A stretch of 64,000 nucleotides of DNA, taken from Aquarana catesbeiana (lineage: Eukaryota > Chordata > Amphibia > Anura > Ranidae). Within the stretch, counting starts at the first letter, position 1. Each line of letters begins with the position of its first letter. Below, one piece after another: positions 43,302 through 54,954 of the stretch. The notes beneath the pieces were generated by a model that was not told the DNA's origin, searched no databases, and saw only the letters and a list, made by a program, of their open reading frames with translations. Made by a program: the position numbers and the translations under genes. The stretch spans positions 94,461,288 to 94,525,287 of the forward strand of contig NC_133326.1 of assembly GCF_042186555.1 (NCBI RefSeq), written 5' to 3'.

Positions 43302-46300
43302 ATGGCCTATTCCCTCCTAGGATGTAACCCCACGGTAATTTCGCACAACGTACAGGGGTTGAATATTCCTGAAAAGCGAACCACACTGCTCAGAGAAATC
43401 AAAAAAGGTAAGCCGCATTTTATAATGCTGCAGGAGACTAATTTTAAGACTGGGCATGTGCCTAGGCTCACTGACTCAACTTTTACTAGGGCATTCCATG
43501 CCACCAATGACCAAGCTAAAACTAAAGGGGTCTCAATTCTTATTAATAAGAACGCGCCCTTTGAATTGCCGGAACAAATGACAGACACTGACGGCAGATA
43601 CATTTTTCTAAAGGGGAAGTATGGGCGAGTACCCATCACCATAGCAAATGTATATTTCCCGAATAAGACTCACTTAATATTTTGCAAACAGCTGACCCAT
43701 AAGTTACAGGAGTTCTCCACGGGGTGTTTGATATTAGGAGGGGATTTCAACATCCCTTTGAATCCTTTGACAGATACATCGAACGGAAGCACCAGTATCA
43801 GATACAGGACACTGAAAGGCATTAAAAATCTTCTCCATTCACTCAGGCTGATAGATTCGTGGAGATTTCTTAATCCAAACGGCCGTGATTACACGTTCTA
43901 CTCAACCCCTCACGGGAAATATGCGCGGTTAGATTATCTCTTTATATCCCAACCTGATCTTCCTGTTCTAGCAGAAGCCTGTATTGGCTCACAATCTATA
44001 TCGGACCACGCACCAATAGCATTAACGTTAGACTTGACGAAATTACCACCAAAATCCCAGACATGGAGACTTAACTCCTCTATAATCTCAGATCCCACCC
44101 ATTTATCTAAACTCAGGGAGTCTTTGAAAGATTTCTTTGATCACAAAAACACACCGGGGACGGACCCACTGATGATTTGGGAGGCCCATAAGTGCACATT
44201 GAGGGGGGAACTGATTTCGATAGGCGTCCGACGGAAAAAAGAAAGGGAGATTAAAATCCTAATTGATCGCATTCACAAGCTAGAATCGCTACACAAACAG
44301 TCCCTTTCGGTAGAGACCGCCTCTGAGCTGTTAGATACCAGAAAGCATCTGCAGAAACTTTTTGACACAAAGGCCAAACGTTTCTTGTTTTTCAAGAAAA
44401 AGATCTACTATGAGGAGGGTAACAAACCTGGTAAGACATTGGCAAGGGCAATACGAGTACACACTCAGAGTAATAATATTCTGTGCATTAAATGGAAAAA
44501 TGGCATGATGGATGTTTCCACGGAGGAGATTGCAAAACATTTCCACGCATTTTACACTGATCTCTACAATTTACCGCAACAGCACAAACAGTCAGGAATG
44601 ACAGGGAACAGGTCACAGGTTATACGAGACTACTTAGACAAGAGTGGTCTCCCTTCCCTTGATACTATAGAAGCTAACACTCTTGAATGCCCAAAAGACA
44701 CGACTGAAATTAGGCTATTAAAAATCTGAAATTAGGTAAAAGTCCTGGACCAGACGGGTATACAGCTATTTATTATAAAACGTTCGTAGACTTACTGACT
44801 GACCCCATGGCGGCGGCCTTGAACTCCTTGTCTGTTCCCAGGGATTTGACACCAGACTTACTCTCAGCTTACATAAAGGTCATACCGAAAGCGGGTAAGG
44901 ACCCTTCTGACTGTGCCAGCTATCGTCCTATATCCTTGCTGAATTTGGATGTAAACATTTTCGCCAACTGAGACCCTTCTTGCAAAAAGTAATTGGTCCG
45001 GAGCAGGTCGGCTTTATGCCTGACCGCGAGGCCAAAGACAATGTCATCAAAGCCCTGTTACTAATTCACAAAACTAGTTTCAGCGACACAGAGGGCCTTC
45101 TCCTGTCCACAGATGCGGAGAAGGCTTTCGATCGAGTGGCATGGGACTACATGATGGCCACCTGTAGACATGTTGGACTGGGCTCAAGGATGATGGCATG
45201 GATTTCAGTCTTTATCAAAATCCCACAGCAAGATTAAAAAAAAACGGCACTCTGAACGGGTTCATATTGCGAATGGCACAAGACAGGGATGTCCTTTGTC
45301 CCCTCTCTTATTCATATTATCCTTGGAGCCATTCATCAGACAGATTAATGCAAACCCCTTGGTAAGAGGACTGCAGGTGGGCGATTGGGAGTTAAAGGTA
45401 GCCGCTTATGCTGCCTGGGCCACATATCACTCTCCCCAACCTAATAAGAGCCTTTGAACATTATGGTTATGTGTCTCCAATTTAAAGATAAATTACTCTA
45501 AATCAGAAGCTATGAATTTATCTCTCTCGAACAACTCACTTACCTCAGTGATGGAGAACTCCCCTTTCAAATGGGACCATAACAGACTGCAATAGTTAGG
45601 AGTGAATTTAACTCCACAGGTTTCTCATCAATTTACAAACAAAATTTCCCCCACTACTAAAAAGCATAGACAGTGACTTACGCAAATGGCACACAGGAAC
45701 CTTTTCGTGGTTTGGTAGGGCGGCCATTATCAAAATGGCTGTCCTGCCTAGGCTTCTATATTTAATGCGTACACTGACGATCAAATTACCAGCCAACATG
45801 TTTCGGATTTTAAGAGCAATGTTTTTGAAATTCATCTGGGCACATAAAAAACCTAGAATCAAATACGAAACCCTAATGAGAGTGAAGGTGTCTGGGGGAT
45901 TAGGAGTACCCAACTTAAAAGACTACTATAGAGCCTCGCACTTAGCGAGGATCATAGATTGGCATTGCCATTGAGACATTAAAGACTGGGTGAAGCTAGA
46001 AATGGAGCTTAACTCTATTCCACTCACTTTTGCCCCCTGGCGGCAATAGACCTCCTACCCCGATGACCTAAAACAACACCCTTTAACAGGAATCACTTTG
46101 AAACTGATTCATGAACTACCTAAAAGCACAGGGATCACATCCGCACTACGCCCATTAACCCCTCTGAGGGACAATCCGGAATTCGTTGCAGGGGTGGGTA
46201 ATTCTCATCTTAAATCGCCTCTCAATGATAGACCACTCTTGGCAGTTGACTGTTGTCAACAGGCCAAAATAAAAGATTTTCAGGCTCTAAAACAGAATGA

Positions 46301-47138
46301 CAACGTGACTAACTTACCCTTCTGGACTTACCTACAAGTTAGAAGCTATATTAGCAGCAATCACAAGGTAGGAGACTTCTCCAGACCTTTGACGGAATTT
46401 GAGTCGGTGTGCCACATAGGCGATCCGGTCAGTAGAACAACCTCAATTATTTATGCATGGCTACAGGATGCAAAGGCTCCCTTGGATGACAGACTCAGAA
46501 GGCGGTGGTCTGATATCTTACAGGTAAACATAACTCCTAAACAATGGAAGAACGCGTGCATTTTATCGCACAAGTGCTCCACCAGCTCCAAAGTGCAAGA
46601 AACAGCTTACAAACTGCTGACTCAATGGTATATAACACCAGTGAAACTAAATAAGTGGTATCCCCAGGCATCAGACCACTGCTGGAGATGCAGGGGCGAT
46701 AGTGATTCTTTGTTACATATCTGGTGGCAATGCCCCATGATTGCCCATTATTGGGACGCAGTTCGAGAACTTATCAAATCGATTACAGAGACGACTCTAG
46801 TCCTTGATGCAGCATGCTGTTTATTGCACATCTCAAGCTGGTCTTCAAAGAAATACAAGTGTTCTCTCACAAGACACCTGTTGAATGCTGCCAAATCTCT
46901 CATTCCAATTCATTGGAAATCACATCAGGTACCAACAGTAGCTGATGGCTGCACAGGGTCGCAGAATTCTATGAAATGGAAGACACCCTGGCCCAAGCAA
47001 ATGAACAGGTCAAAAGTTTTCATGAAACTTGGCGTCCTTGGAATGTTTTTAAATATTCCAAAGCTTTCACTGACATTATCAATGCCCAGACTCCAGATCC
47101 AGCTTAGTGCTGGATCTTGTGTAAGTGTAACTGGATAG
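43302..47138 (+). pseudogene. L1-clade ORF2, frameshifted
   Basis: 43302-44729 is open and encodes the endonuclease (SHNVQGLNIP, MLQETNF, LGGDFNIPL, SQSISDHAPIAL). A frameshift at about 44725 is followed by KLGKSPGPDG and YRPISLLNLDVN in another frame, a TGA near 44970, then VIGPEQVGFMPDREAKDN and DAEKAFDRVAWDYM (44980-45237). Further shifts separate GTRQGCPLSPLLF (about 45285) and the thumb. 46098-47138 restores a long frame with the C-terminal Cys/His cluster CWRCRGDSDSLLHIWWQCP. The RT active site near 45410 is damaged. Confidence 0.9.
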
Positions 47139-47636
47139 AGTTGCACTGGATCAGTATGGCTGGACAACGTGGATGGTTCCCATCTGCACTCATTCAGATT
47201 AAAAATTGGTCATAAACTCTACCTCTTTCTCTTCCCTACTGTTTTCCTCTCTTTCTTTCTTTGATTTAGCTAACAAATCATAGGGGCAAATTTACCAACC
47301 CACATATGGAATGAATAGGAATAGACAAGGTGAACTGTGACAGAAAAGGTTTATTAATCTTGAGATAGCATTATAATAATGGTCATAACTGACTGTACAG
47401 AATCTACTTTTATGTTTTGTTCTACACAATATATATATATAGATAAGATGTAACCTCAGGTCAATTTATTGCTACTTATGTATGGATGCATGTTTCCACT
47501 TTGATATATCTGATTTGTACTGTCTCTACAACTTCTAAATAAACCTTTTGATGGAAAAAAAAAAGAATCAAAATCTCAGATGAACACAAGCAGAAACAGC
47601 AATCAGGAATAGCGCGTGTGTTCCTTCAACCACAGG

Positions 47637-48030
47637 TTGAAAGTGGCTGTAAACCCCCTGACCTATTTTGTACATATAGGTAAACCTATAATAAGGCTTA
47701 CCTGTATGTACTGAAAATATCTCCTAAATGTGCGCCATTTAGGAGATATTCGCCTTGTAGTGCGCCAATGATGTCACCTGTGCATGCACAGTAAAGAAAC
47801 GGCCCTCCATGCACAGTCACAGAGCCGGAGTCCATGGCCCCGGAAGGAAGAGGGGTGAAGATGGATTCTTCCAGCAGCAGGGACATCGTGGACATCGTGG
47901 ACATCGCGGGCGTTGTTTGCAGGTAAGTGCCACATACTAGGCTAGTATATGATGCATACTAGCCCTTTATGCTTTTTACTTTGCAGTGAATAAAGAGGAA
48001 GTAAAACCCATTTGGGTTTACTTCCACGTA
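47637..48030. mobile_element. MITE with GTAAACCC-type ends
   Basis: AAAGTGGCTGTAAACCCCC on the left pairs with GGGTTTACTTCCACGTAAA on the right. The interior has a perfect inverted pair ATATCTCCTAAATG / CATTTAGGAGATAT at about 47728-47754 and a splice-donor-like CAGGTAAGTG at 47920. Non-coding. Confidence 0.7.
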
Positions 48031-48460
48031 AAGGAAAGAAAATTGCTGAAATCCCCCATCAACACATTCAGTGTTGATGTAGGAATCCCTCTTGCAGAGC
48101 TATTGTATTCTGACAGCAGGATGTTTCCCAGCTGTCACAATACAATGATCACTGCTATAGTTGCCGGCACTGATCACACTAAAAAAAAACCTGACATGCT
48201 GGTTGTACTGAAGTTGATGGATGAATCCATTTCAGTACAACCAGCCTGCCCAATGACAGATCAAAATTTGGATGGTTCCTACTGAACCAGACGAATTTCG
48301 ATCCGTCAATGGACGGCTTTAGAGTGCACCAGAATTTGTGCAAGATTTGCATCTCTCTGTGTGTTCAGCTGGCTTCCTCCTTTATTGCAGTTACTGCGTC
48401 TTGCTATGGAATAGTAAGACTGGCTAGCCACAGTCCTACAATAACAAACCTTGGGCGTTT
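48031..48460. repeat. Hairpin-containing ranid-type repeat fragment
   Basis: GCTGGTTGTACTGAA at about 48200 pairs with TTCAGTACAACCAGC at about 48229 to form a hairpin, within a stretch (AATCCCCCATCAACACATTC and on) that looks like a known frog interspersed repeat. Ends not resolved. Confidence 0.5.
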
Positions 48461-49844
48461 TCATTGGCCAGGCTGAAATGACATAAAATTGTACAGTGAG
48501 CTGTGTAAAGTGCGGACAGGCAAGTAAGAAACTTTAATGGAGAAGAGACGTAGCATGTTCCTTCTGTTCACAATTTTTTTTTAAATTTTTAAATACAGTA
48601 CTTTAATACAATTCACTTTAATTATTCAAACTAATGTTTTAAAATAGAATGTACATTAGTGGCTACTCAAAATTTCAGAAGAATAGAAATTTCTATTAAG
48701 CCACTCATTTTTTAGATTTATGCCATTTGATTTTTTTATATACTTTAACTTAAATGCCCATTGCAATGTGGTTTGCCTATAAAACAGCATGTTAATTTGT
48801 GCACAGCATATAGAAATATTCAGCTTGTAAAGCCCCATTCCTAGAGAATGAAATACATTTATGTCAATTCCAGAGGGTCATGAAGAAAGTAAAAGGGAAT
48901 TCATCACATATGCTTTAACACACAATTAAATCTTCTGAGACACCACTGTGAGCCTTTGGGCTGCCCTGAGCTACATCTTGCAGTATCCAATGGCCTCTGT
49001 GTGGTGACATCTGGGAAACAGTTCCAGACATGAACCAGCAAATGGTTTCATTACTCATTACTGAAGGCCTCTTACCTTCTTTTCTAGGAGCTCAATAGAC
49101 ATTCACTCATTTGCATGATCAAGACATTTTCTCAAAGGCAAGACAAATATCTTTATTGTCAGATTAGGCATGCTCTTGAATGAGTACAGTTACTCAACTC
49201 TGGTTATAACATTTCATGCTACTTAGCAGCCCTTCTTCAAAAGCCCTTTAAATCTTAATGGCACTGGAAATCCCTGAGAGAAAACAGTCAACAGTTCACA
49301 TCCCCACTAGAACAGGAACTCCACTGAGCAATCACATGGAAAGCTTAGTTATCTTACACTATATTGAGAGCTCTTTTACCTTAACCTTTACATCTCAGCA
49401 GGAGGTACCCTTACTGAATCGGGAAAACCATTCTACCAATTAAAAAACAGAATCTCTGGTAGTATACTACAATGATAAAGGTTAATTTCCTCTTCTGGAT
49501 GATTGTTATTGAGACTTTTTTTCAATAAGACAAAGCAAAAAAAAAAAGATGCAACAACCCACAGTAACACATCTGCACTCATCTCATGTTCTTCTGAATA
49601 ATATTTATGAAAGGTCAAAATTTAATTTATTGCAAGGACTTCAGGCAACACTCCAGTTTTTCTGCCTGGCTCATTCAGTCTTCAGATTTAAGCATGTCAA
49701 GCCTGGTGGTGCCATCATTGCCATCCACAGATAGAGTTTCAGCTGATTCAACAAGAAGCAACTGAAATTTCATCTGTGTATGGCCAGCTTTAAGCAACAG
49801 AAAAAGAACAGACTATTACCCTAATTTACATTTAGAGGAATATC
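48461..49844. other. Intron-like sequence, no gene seen
   Basis: No coding region, RNA gene or clear repeat except a lone MITE-like end (TGGCCAGCTTTAAG) near 49794. By position this is intron 3' of the exon at 49851-50055. Confidence 0.5.
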
Positions 49845-49850
49845 ACTTAC

Positions 49851-50055
49851 CTAAGTAGTTATTGCTTTTTGCCATCTCTGTAACATTAATTTTCGTGGCT
49901 CCTTCAGGAATTTCCACAATTTTATGATAACCAACCTTCGTTAAAATATGCTTGAAGACTCCTGATACAACTTTACATGCTGTATTATCTCCGCCACAGA
50001 CTCCACACTTGTCAACCACTTTGTCAGATCCCAGGAAATCATCACAGCCAATCAT
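49851..50055 (-). CDS. thsd4: Internal exon of a THSD4 (ADAMTSL6)-like gene
   Basis: This 205-nt exon encodes the end of an ADAMTS-type cysteine-rich segment (IGCDDFLGSDKVVDKCGVCG) and the start of the spacer domain (VSGVFKHILTKVGYHKIVEI, PEGATKINV, KSNNYL). The minus-strand acceptor is TTTTTTTACAG at 50056 and the donor is GTAAGT at 49850-49845. The exon is 68 codons plus one base: the final G would begin the Ala codon expected after NNYL in THSD4 (NNYLALRS), which supports the assignment. ADAMTS-like proteins are secreted; THSD4 binds fibrillin-1 and promotes microfibril assembly. No neighbouring exon was recognised in the window, so both introns are long. Other ADAMTS/ADAMTSL genes are possible but match less well from memory. 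Confidence 0.8.
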
Positions 50056-50058
50056 CTG

Positions 50059-51699
50059 TAAAAAAATACAAATATATATTTGCTTGTCAATCTATTTTTT
50101 TTTTATATAGAAACACAAATTCTGAATACCAATGACCAAAACTAAATTTCCTGTTATCAATTGCTCCAGGGCATTCTTGTGGGAAATTTTAATTAAAGTT
50201 GGATCATGTCAAACTTTTTTCCTCTCTTCAGTTTTAAAACACCTCTGCCACTTTTCCTATTCAGGGAAAAGTAACGGGTTCTCTTGTAAGAACAATCATC
50301 CACACATGAATGCTTACTTTCCTGCCACTTCTATGAACCAAAAGTCCACACTCTATCTAAGCTCCATGTCAGATGGAGCCGGAGCCTACAAAGGAGTAAT
50401 TTTTCTTCCTGCTATCACATGGCAGCAGAGATTGGCCACTCATGCTCAAGCGCTGCATCTAAGGAAGAGGTCATACATGCTACTCTACACCTAGAAGGTT
50501 CAGATATATAAAATCGCAGCAACAGAGTTGCAGGATAGAGAAGTGAGAGTGAATATCAGCAAGTGGAAAGCTATGTTCCCAATGAAAGGATTACACATGA
50601 GTGCTTATGCTGGTCACCAGGAAAGGAAGCAGGAGGTTTTAATTTTTTCCAACTTTACTCAAAACTAAAATGTTTAAGCCATCTTAACCTTTTCACATCT
50701 AGAAAAAATTGTGCCAATGTTTTTAGATTTTCAAATAAAAATGTTACCAAGTAATTCTGAATAATGTGATAAAATATAATAAATAAACAAAATTGTGATA
50801 CTGATAAGTACAGGATAAGCAGGGAGGTCTTAAAGTGAGCTTGCGGCTTTTCCCTTCATGAACAATTTCAATTGCCTACATTCTCTACATTTTATCTTTG
50901 TGTTTATTGAGCTGTACACTGTTTTGAAGAAAATAGGAAGAATGTGCATCTCCATGTAAAACAAAAGTGATATCCCCTTAATTCATATTCAAGGATTAAC
51001 AAAGTCAAAAAATTAAAGGACTTTGTGGGCATATAATGAGAGAGAGAATCAGTAAAAAAGTATAACTTTTATTACAACATAGTTAAAAAATGTATAAACA
51101 ACATACAAACAACACCCTGTATGGACACAGTTACCCAATAACGCAAGCGCAGCTTCAAGTCGCATAAAAAATTGCTGCAAAAATCGCAGTAAAGTTGCAC
51201 GACTTTGGGGTTGCAGTGGTGGAGACCTAGCCTTAGTGACATATGTGATCTTCATGCATCCAATGTAGTATGGAATATGACCACTTATATCAAACTATTG
51301 ATTTGCGCAATTTACCAGTATTTTTTTATTGGGATTTTAATATGTTATAAATGAATCACACATTGTGGAGGGTAGTTTACATCTAGGTTTGCATTATCAC
51401 CTTGGCTTTTAAGCCGTTCTATACCAATTAAGGTAGTTTCTTCTGCCATACACAGTGCAATCAAGCAAGATCACGATCTGCGGACCGGTTTATTAGATTG
51501 TGACAAATGTGATGTAGATAGTGTTCAATATATAATGTTTAAATATATCCTTGCTTGAATATAGGAGGTATGCTTGGATTTTTTAAATGCTCATATTAAT
51601 TATAGAATGCACTATAGCCCTTATGAGAATATAGGATAGCTTGAGAGTGTAGCTGTATGGGTGATGAGAGCCGCTCAACAGCAAAATTAACATACGATA
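50059..51699. other. Intron-like sequence 5' of the exon
   Basis: No coding region seen. 51100-51245 holds GTTACCCAATAACGCAAGCG and GGTTGCAGTGGTGGAGACCTAGCC, which resembles one end of a frog MITE. Otherwise AT-rich. Confidence 0.5.
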
Positions 51700-51728
51700 G
51701 GGGGTTAATGTCCATCTTTCCGCATGTG

Positions 51729-51736
51729 TATAAAAG
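51729..51736 (+). promoter_or_regulatory. TATA-like box 34 nt upstream of hammerhead motif
   Basis: TATAAAAG starts 34 nt before the first stem of the ribozyme. If used, transcription would start at about the ribozyme's 5' end, as in the homologous element at 19.0 kb. Confidence 0.5.
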
Positions 51737-51762
51737 GTTGGGAGCTGTGCTGTGTGGCCACA

Positions 51763-51797
51763 CCCTCTGATGAAAGCAATGAGGAAACTAGTCAGGG
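51763..51797 (+). ncRNA. Hammerhead-like ribozyme motif, core intact, stem II missing
   Basis: Stem I strands CCCT (51763) and AGGG (51794) pair perfectly. Box 1 CTGATGA (51767-51773), box 2 GAAA (51784-51787), stem III palindrome ACTAGT (51787-51792) and the cleavable C (51793) are all present. The ten bases between boxes (AAGCAATGAG) cannot form stem II, as in the 19.05-kb copy. Cleavage would be weak or absent without stem II. Confidence 0.6.
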
Positions 51798-52439
51798 CCT
51801 GATCACGCAGCAACCCACACTACTGAATCATGCTGTCGGCTCTCCAGTTTGCCTCACCCGGAAACACAGCTGTAGAGGTATAGAGGTATATTAGGAGGGA
51901 GCGACTTCATCATTATAATTCTATTTATGCTTTTAACATATGTTTTTATTGCAAGTGTACATATATGAGGAGTTACTGAATAAACCTTTTTGGAAAATTG
52001 GATTATGCTATGTGCACCCTTTTTTTCTGCTTGTAACGACCAATATATAGATGGAAAGATGCAGTGATTGCTGATTATAGCCACCTGACATCCATACATC
52101 TACCCACCAATATTGGATGAAGATTCACAGAGCCTTGCTGACAACAACACACCCAAAGATATGCAGTATATCCAGTAATATCTGGTAAGTGAACTTCCTT
52201 TGGGGGATTGTCATACAAGTGTCGCGGAGATGGTTAATCGTCTGGATTAATGTATTCTTAATTGTTTTCTTCTGGAGTGGATCACCTTTAATCTCTTTTT
52301 TGAATTTTTGCTTCCTATTTTATCAAAAGTGGACTGTGCATCAAGTCTAAAGACTCTTGGATTTTATAAGCGCTGTTAGGGTTTTAAATATTTATATTTG
52401 GACACATTTTTTGACCCAATAATGCAGTTATAGAGGACT

Positions 52440-52830
52440 GGACCTACGGTACAAAGATTAATTTAACACTGTATCAAGGTAAAAGAAAAATTTCTGATCC
52501 AGTAATGTCTCCAAAAATTTGCTCGTCGACGCGTTTCACTAAATATTAGCTTCCTCAGGATAGATACTGGGTAGGTGTTGTTAAATTTGTGGCTCAAGGT
52601 GTGGGAGAACTTGACCAAACTGACAAACAGCCAAAAAAAATAGATTGTATATGTGTGTCTAAAGTAGTGGGATACACCTATATCATGTGGTCTATAGTAG
52701 ATACCACTGGTATATAATAGCCATGTACAGGTAATTGAGTATAAATCATACACAGCGGTAAGTGATCACAAATTCCCACTATAAGCGTGTTCAATACAAT
52801 ATCAATAGTACCAAGAGATGGCCCATGGAT
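52440..52830 (-). mobile_element. Penelope-like or retrozyme-like fragment with hammerhead motif
   Basis: This stretch surrounds the minus-strand ribozyme at 52521-52563. Its sequence differs from the 51.7-kb unit. No ends, target duplication or coding region were identified, so the borders are approximate and the class call rests on the ribozyme and neighbourhood. Confidence 0.4.
52521..52563 (-). ncRNA. Hammerhead ribozyme candidate with intact catalytic core
   Basis: Read on the minus strand: box 1 CTGAGGA (52558-52552; position 7 is free in hammerheads), stem II AGCTAATATTTAGT (four pairs CTAA/TTAG plus A-U, loop TAT, one bulged G), box 2 GAAA (52537-52534), stem III palindrome ACGCGT, and the cleavable C of GTC (52528). 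Stem I starts C-G, U-A with GAC on the 3' side; outer pairs are disturbed in a pattern that CpG decay could give (CTATC where TCGTC would pair). The very short stem III implies activity mainly as a dimer. Length and plan fit the hammerheads of Penelope-like elements and retrozymes. Confidence 0.72.
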
Positions 52831-54954
52831 ACCGGACCAAGTTATTAAATGGATATGAACATAGTCCCCTTAAGTATAGAGGCGAATGTAATATCTGAAT
52901 GTGTAAAAGCTGCATTTATCACATAGGGGCAGACCTTTTGTTGGGGCTCAAGTTGGCATTGCCGCATACATAGGGGAAAATGTGCCCCTTTTGGTGCTAC
53001 ACCCCTGTGGATGGCTTTCCTTGCCGTGTGAATTAATTCAGCATTATTGGCACACTGAGGACAGTATTTCCTCTGGATCTTTTAAAAATAACAGGTAACA
53101 ACAAAAAAGAATTGTGATTAGAAGCATGAGAAAGGCATCTTCAGCAGCTGCAAGGCTAGAAATGAATACATCTATTGTCCTGGGTAATGTCAGTGATTCT
53201 TCACATCAGTTGTTATGAATCGCCAAGGTATTTGCAAAGGTAAATGCACCCAATTAGCTGTGAAAAAGATACTGGCTTTGCTCACTGGATGCACAATCAA
53301 TTTAAAAGCAAAAAAGAGAGAATTCTTTAACTTGGCTCAAGGTGAAGATAACACTTAGTTCATCTAGCTGTTTATCCCATATGGTATTAAAAGCTCCCAA
53401 TCACAATACAGGAACATTAGAGTATTGTCCTACTAATTATATCGCTTCCTGCTTCTTGAGCTATACTAAAAATTAGGTAATATATCTATATATTCCTGGT
53501 AATAACAATGAAACTCAATGTTTTCATTAATGAACACAAAGAAGCCTTGTGGCTCTAATGTCAAATTAACTCCAATAAGTTAGTTATTTATTCTATAACA
53601 AAAAGGGGTGTCCCTCTTGAGTACTATAGGATAACACTTAGTTTAAGCGGAATGTGCATTACATTACACACCAAAGCAAGGTTGGTATAAATTAACAATG
53701 CTTATCATTGCTGTAGAATATTTAAAAGATTACAGACCTTTATCACTGTAATAAAAGTTATACAGTAAGTATTAGGCAATAACCTGTAATTTATCTGCAG
53801 GGTATCATAAAAATATAGCAACATGAAGCTGACTTTATAGATTAACTAGTTTAATGTCAACATCCTTTTAAATAAAATCGTACATGTAATCCCTAACTGA
53901 CTGCTATTTAGTTTGTTTAAAAAAATAGGATCACTTATAAAAGAAGCCCATTTATACTTACCTTTCCGGTAGTCCTCGTCTTGAAGTGCCGTTGTTTCAC
54001 TGTTTCCTGGCCACTGCAGGTATTACACTTTTTCCAGTGGGTCAATTACCTGTTCCTCCAGCTGCACACAGTGGTTCTTGTCCTCAGGCTTGTACTGTAC
54101 ATGTAGTGACATACAAGTCAAAGGAAAGAACAACTGCGTGTGGCAGGAGGAGCATGTATTCACACTCTCTGAAGTGTAGAATACCTAGAATGGTTGGGGA
54201 ACAGTGAAGTAGTGATATTGCAAGAAATAAGCATACATGGTCTTTTACAGGGCTGGTTTCTCTTATCCTTTTTTATAAAAACAGTTTTTGCATTTTTTCA
54301 TCCTAGATATGCATATCGGAACAACTAATTTCCTTCAGTCTCTTTGCAGCTTCTTCCTGTCTACATGCATGCACTCCAGTAACTGCTGTACATCATTTCT
54401 ATATTATCCCCAAGGGAGGCTTGCCTGATGGTGACAACAGTAGAACATACCTGTGCTATGTGTGTCAGCACACTCGCTTGTAGACACCATTGGAAGAGCA
54501 TGTAGCAGGAGAACAATTTGGGGAAAGTAGGGACAGGATGAGGAACGGCAGGAAGTAAGCACTGCAAGGTGCAGGTGAAATGGCCATTGGGGTGTACACA
54601 CTTGCAGGAACAATGCGGGAACGTTGCTTTTAATGTAGCACTATGCACTCTATTGAAACTGGCTTGCTGTGCTGCCTTTTCCTTCTGCATTTCATCAACA
54701 TGCTATCCCCAGATTTGCTGTTCCTTCACTCTGCTTCACTTATGCTTGCATGTTCACCCTCCAGCTCTACCTGATGACAAAGGGAGCTGGAGGCTGAGCT
54801 TGAGCAGACAGGGAAAGGTGGGAAACTGGCCAGGGAAGCTTGGGACACTGGAAAAAAAGGGTCCAGGATAAGGAGAATAAAAAGAAAAAAAATCTGCGCT
54901 ATGGCCTAAAAAACCCAAAAGCAGCTACCACAATTTTGTAGCACAAAACAGTCC
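52831..54954. other. Unassigned, with one possible repeat fragment
   Basis: 53950-54235 contains a minus-strand donor-like phrase (CCGGAAAGGTAAGTATAAAT), as seen in frog MITEs. 54360-54870 has open frames on both strands with no recognisable motif. The rest is AT-rich intron-like sequence. Confidence 0.45.

Larger units (their letters stand above)
41320..47562 (+). mobile_element. Second full-length L1-clade LINE, decayed
   Basis: The 15-bp AAGAATCAAAATCTC flanks it at 41305-41319 and 47563-47577 without mismatch. It starts GGGGCATGGCTTGGC and ends with TAAATAAACCTTTTGATGG and an A-run. ORF1 has two stops and ORF2 several frameshifts. ORF2 is only distantly similar to that of the element at 33.9 kb, so this is a different family in the same clade and the same orientation. 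Confidence 0.93.
51700..52330 (+). mobile_element. Penelope-like terminal repeat with hammerhead motif
   Basis: A TATA-like box (51729) precedes a hammerhead motif (51763-51797). Downstream, GGATTATGCTATGTGCAC, a GATGGAAAGATGCAG phrase and a donor-like CTGGTAAGTGAACTTCC occur in the same order and spacing (about 400 bp from ribozyme to donor) as in the element at 19.0-19.5 kb. A donor-like site in the 5' region fits the 5' UTR intron known in Penelope. Ends and target duplication were not resolved. Confidence 0.6.

Noticed and set aside
53950..54235. Possible exon with donor GTAAGTATAAAT on the minus strand
   Set aside because: The donor-like phrase is the one found in frog MITEs, and the upstream frame has no ADAMTS-like or other recognisable residues.
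54361..54690. Cys-containing minus-strand frame as a host exon
   Set aside because: No thrombospondin or other Cys pattern, no clear acceptor and donor pair.
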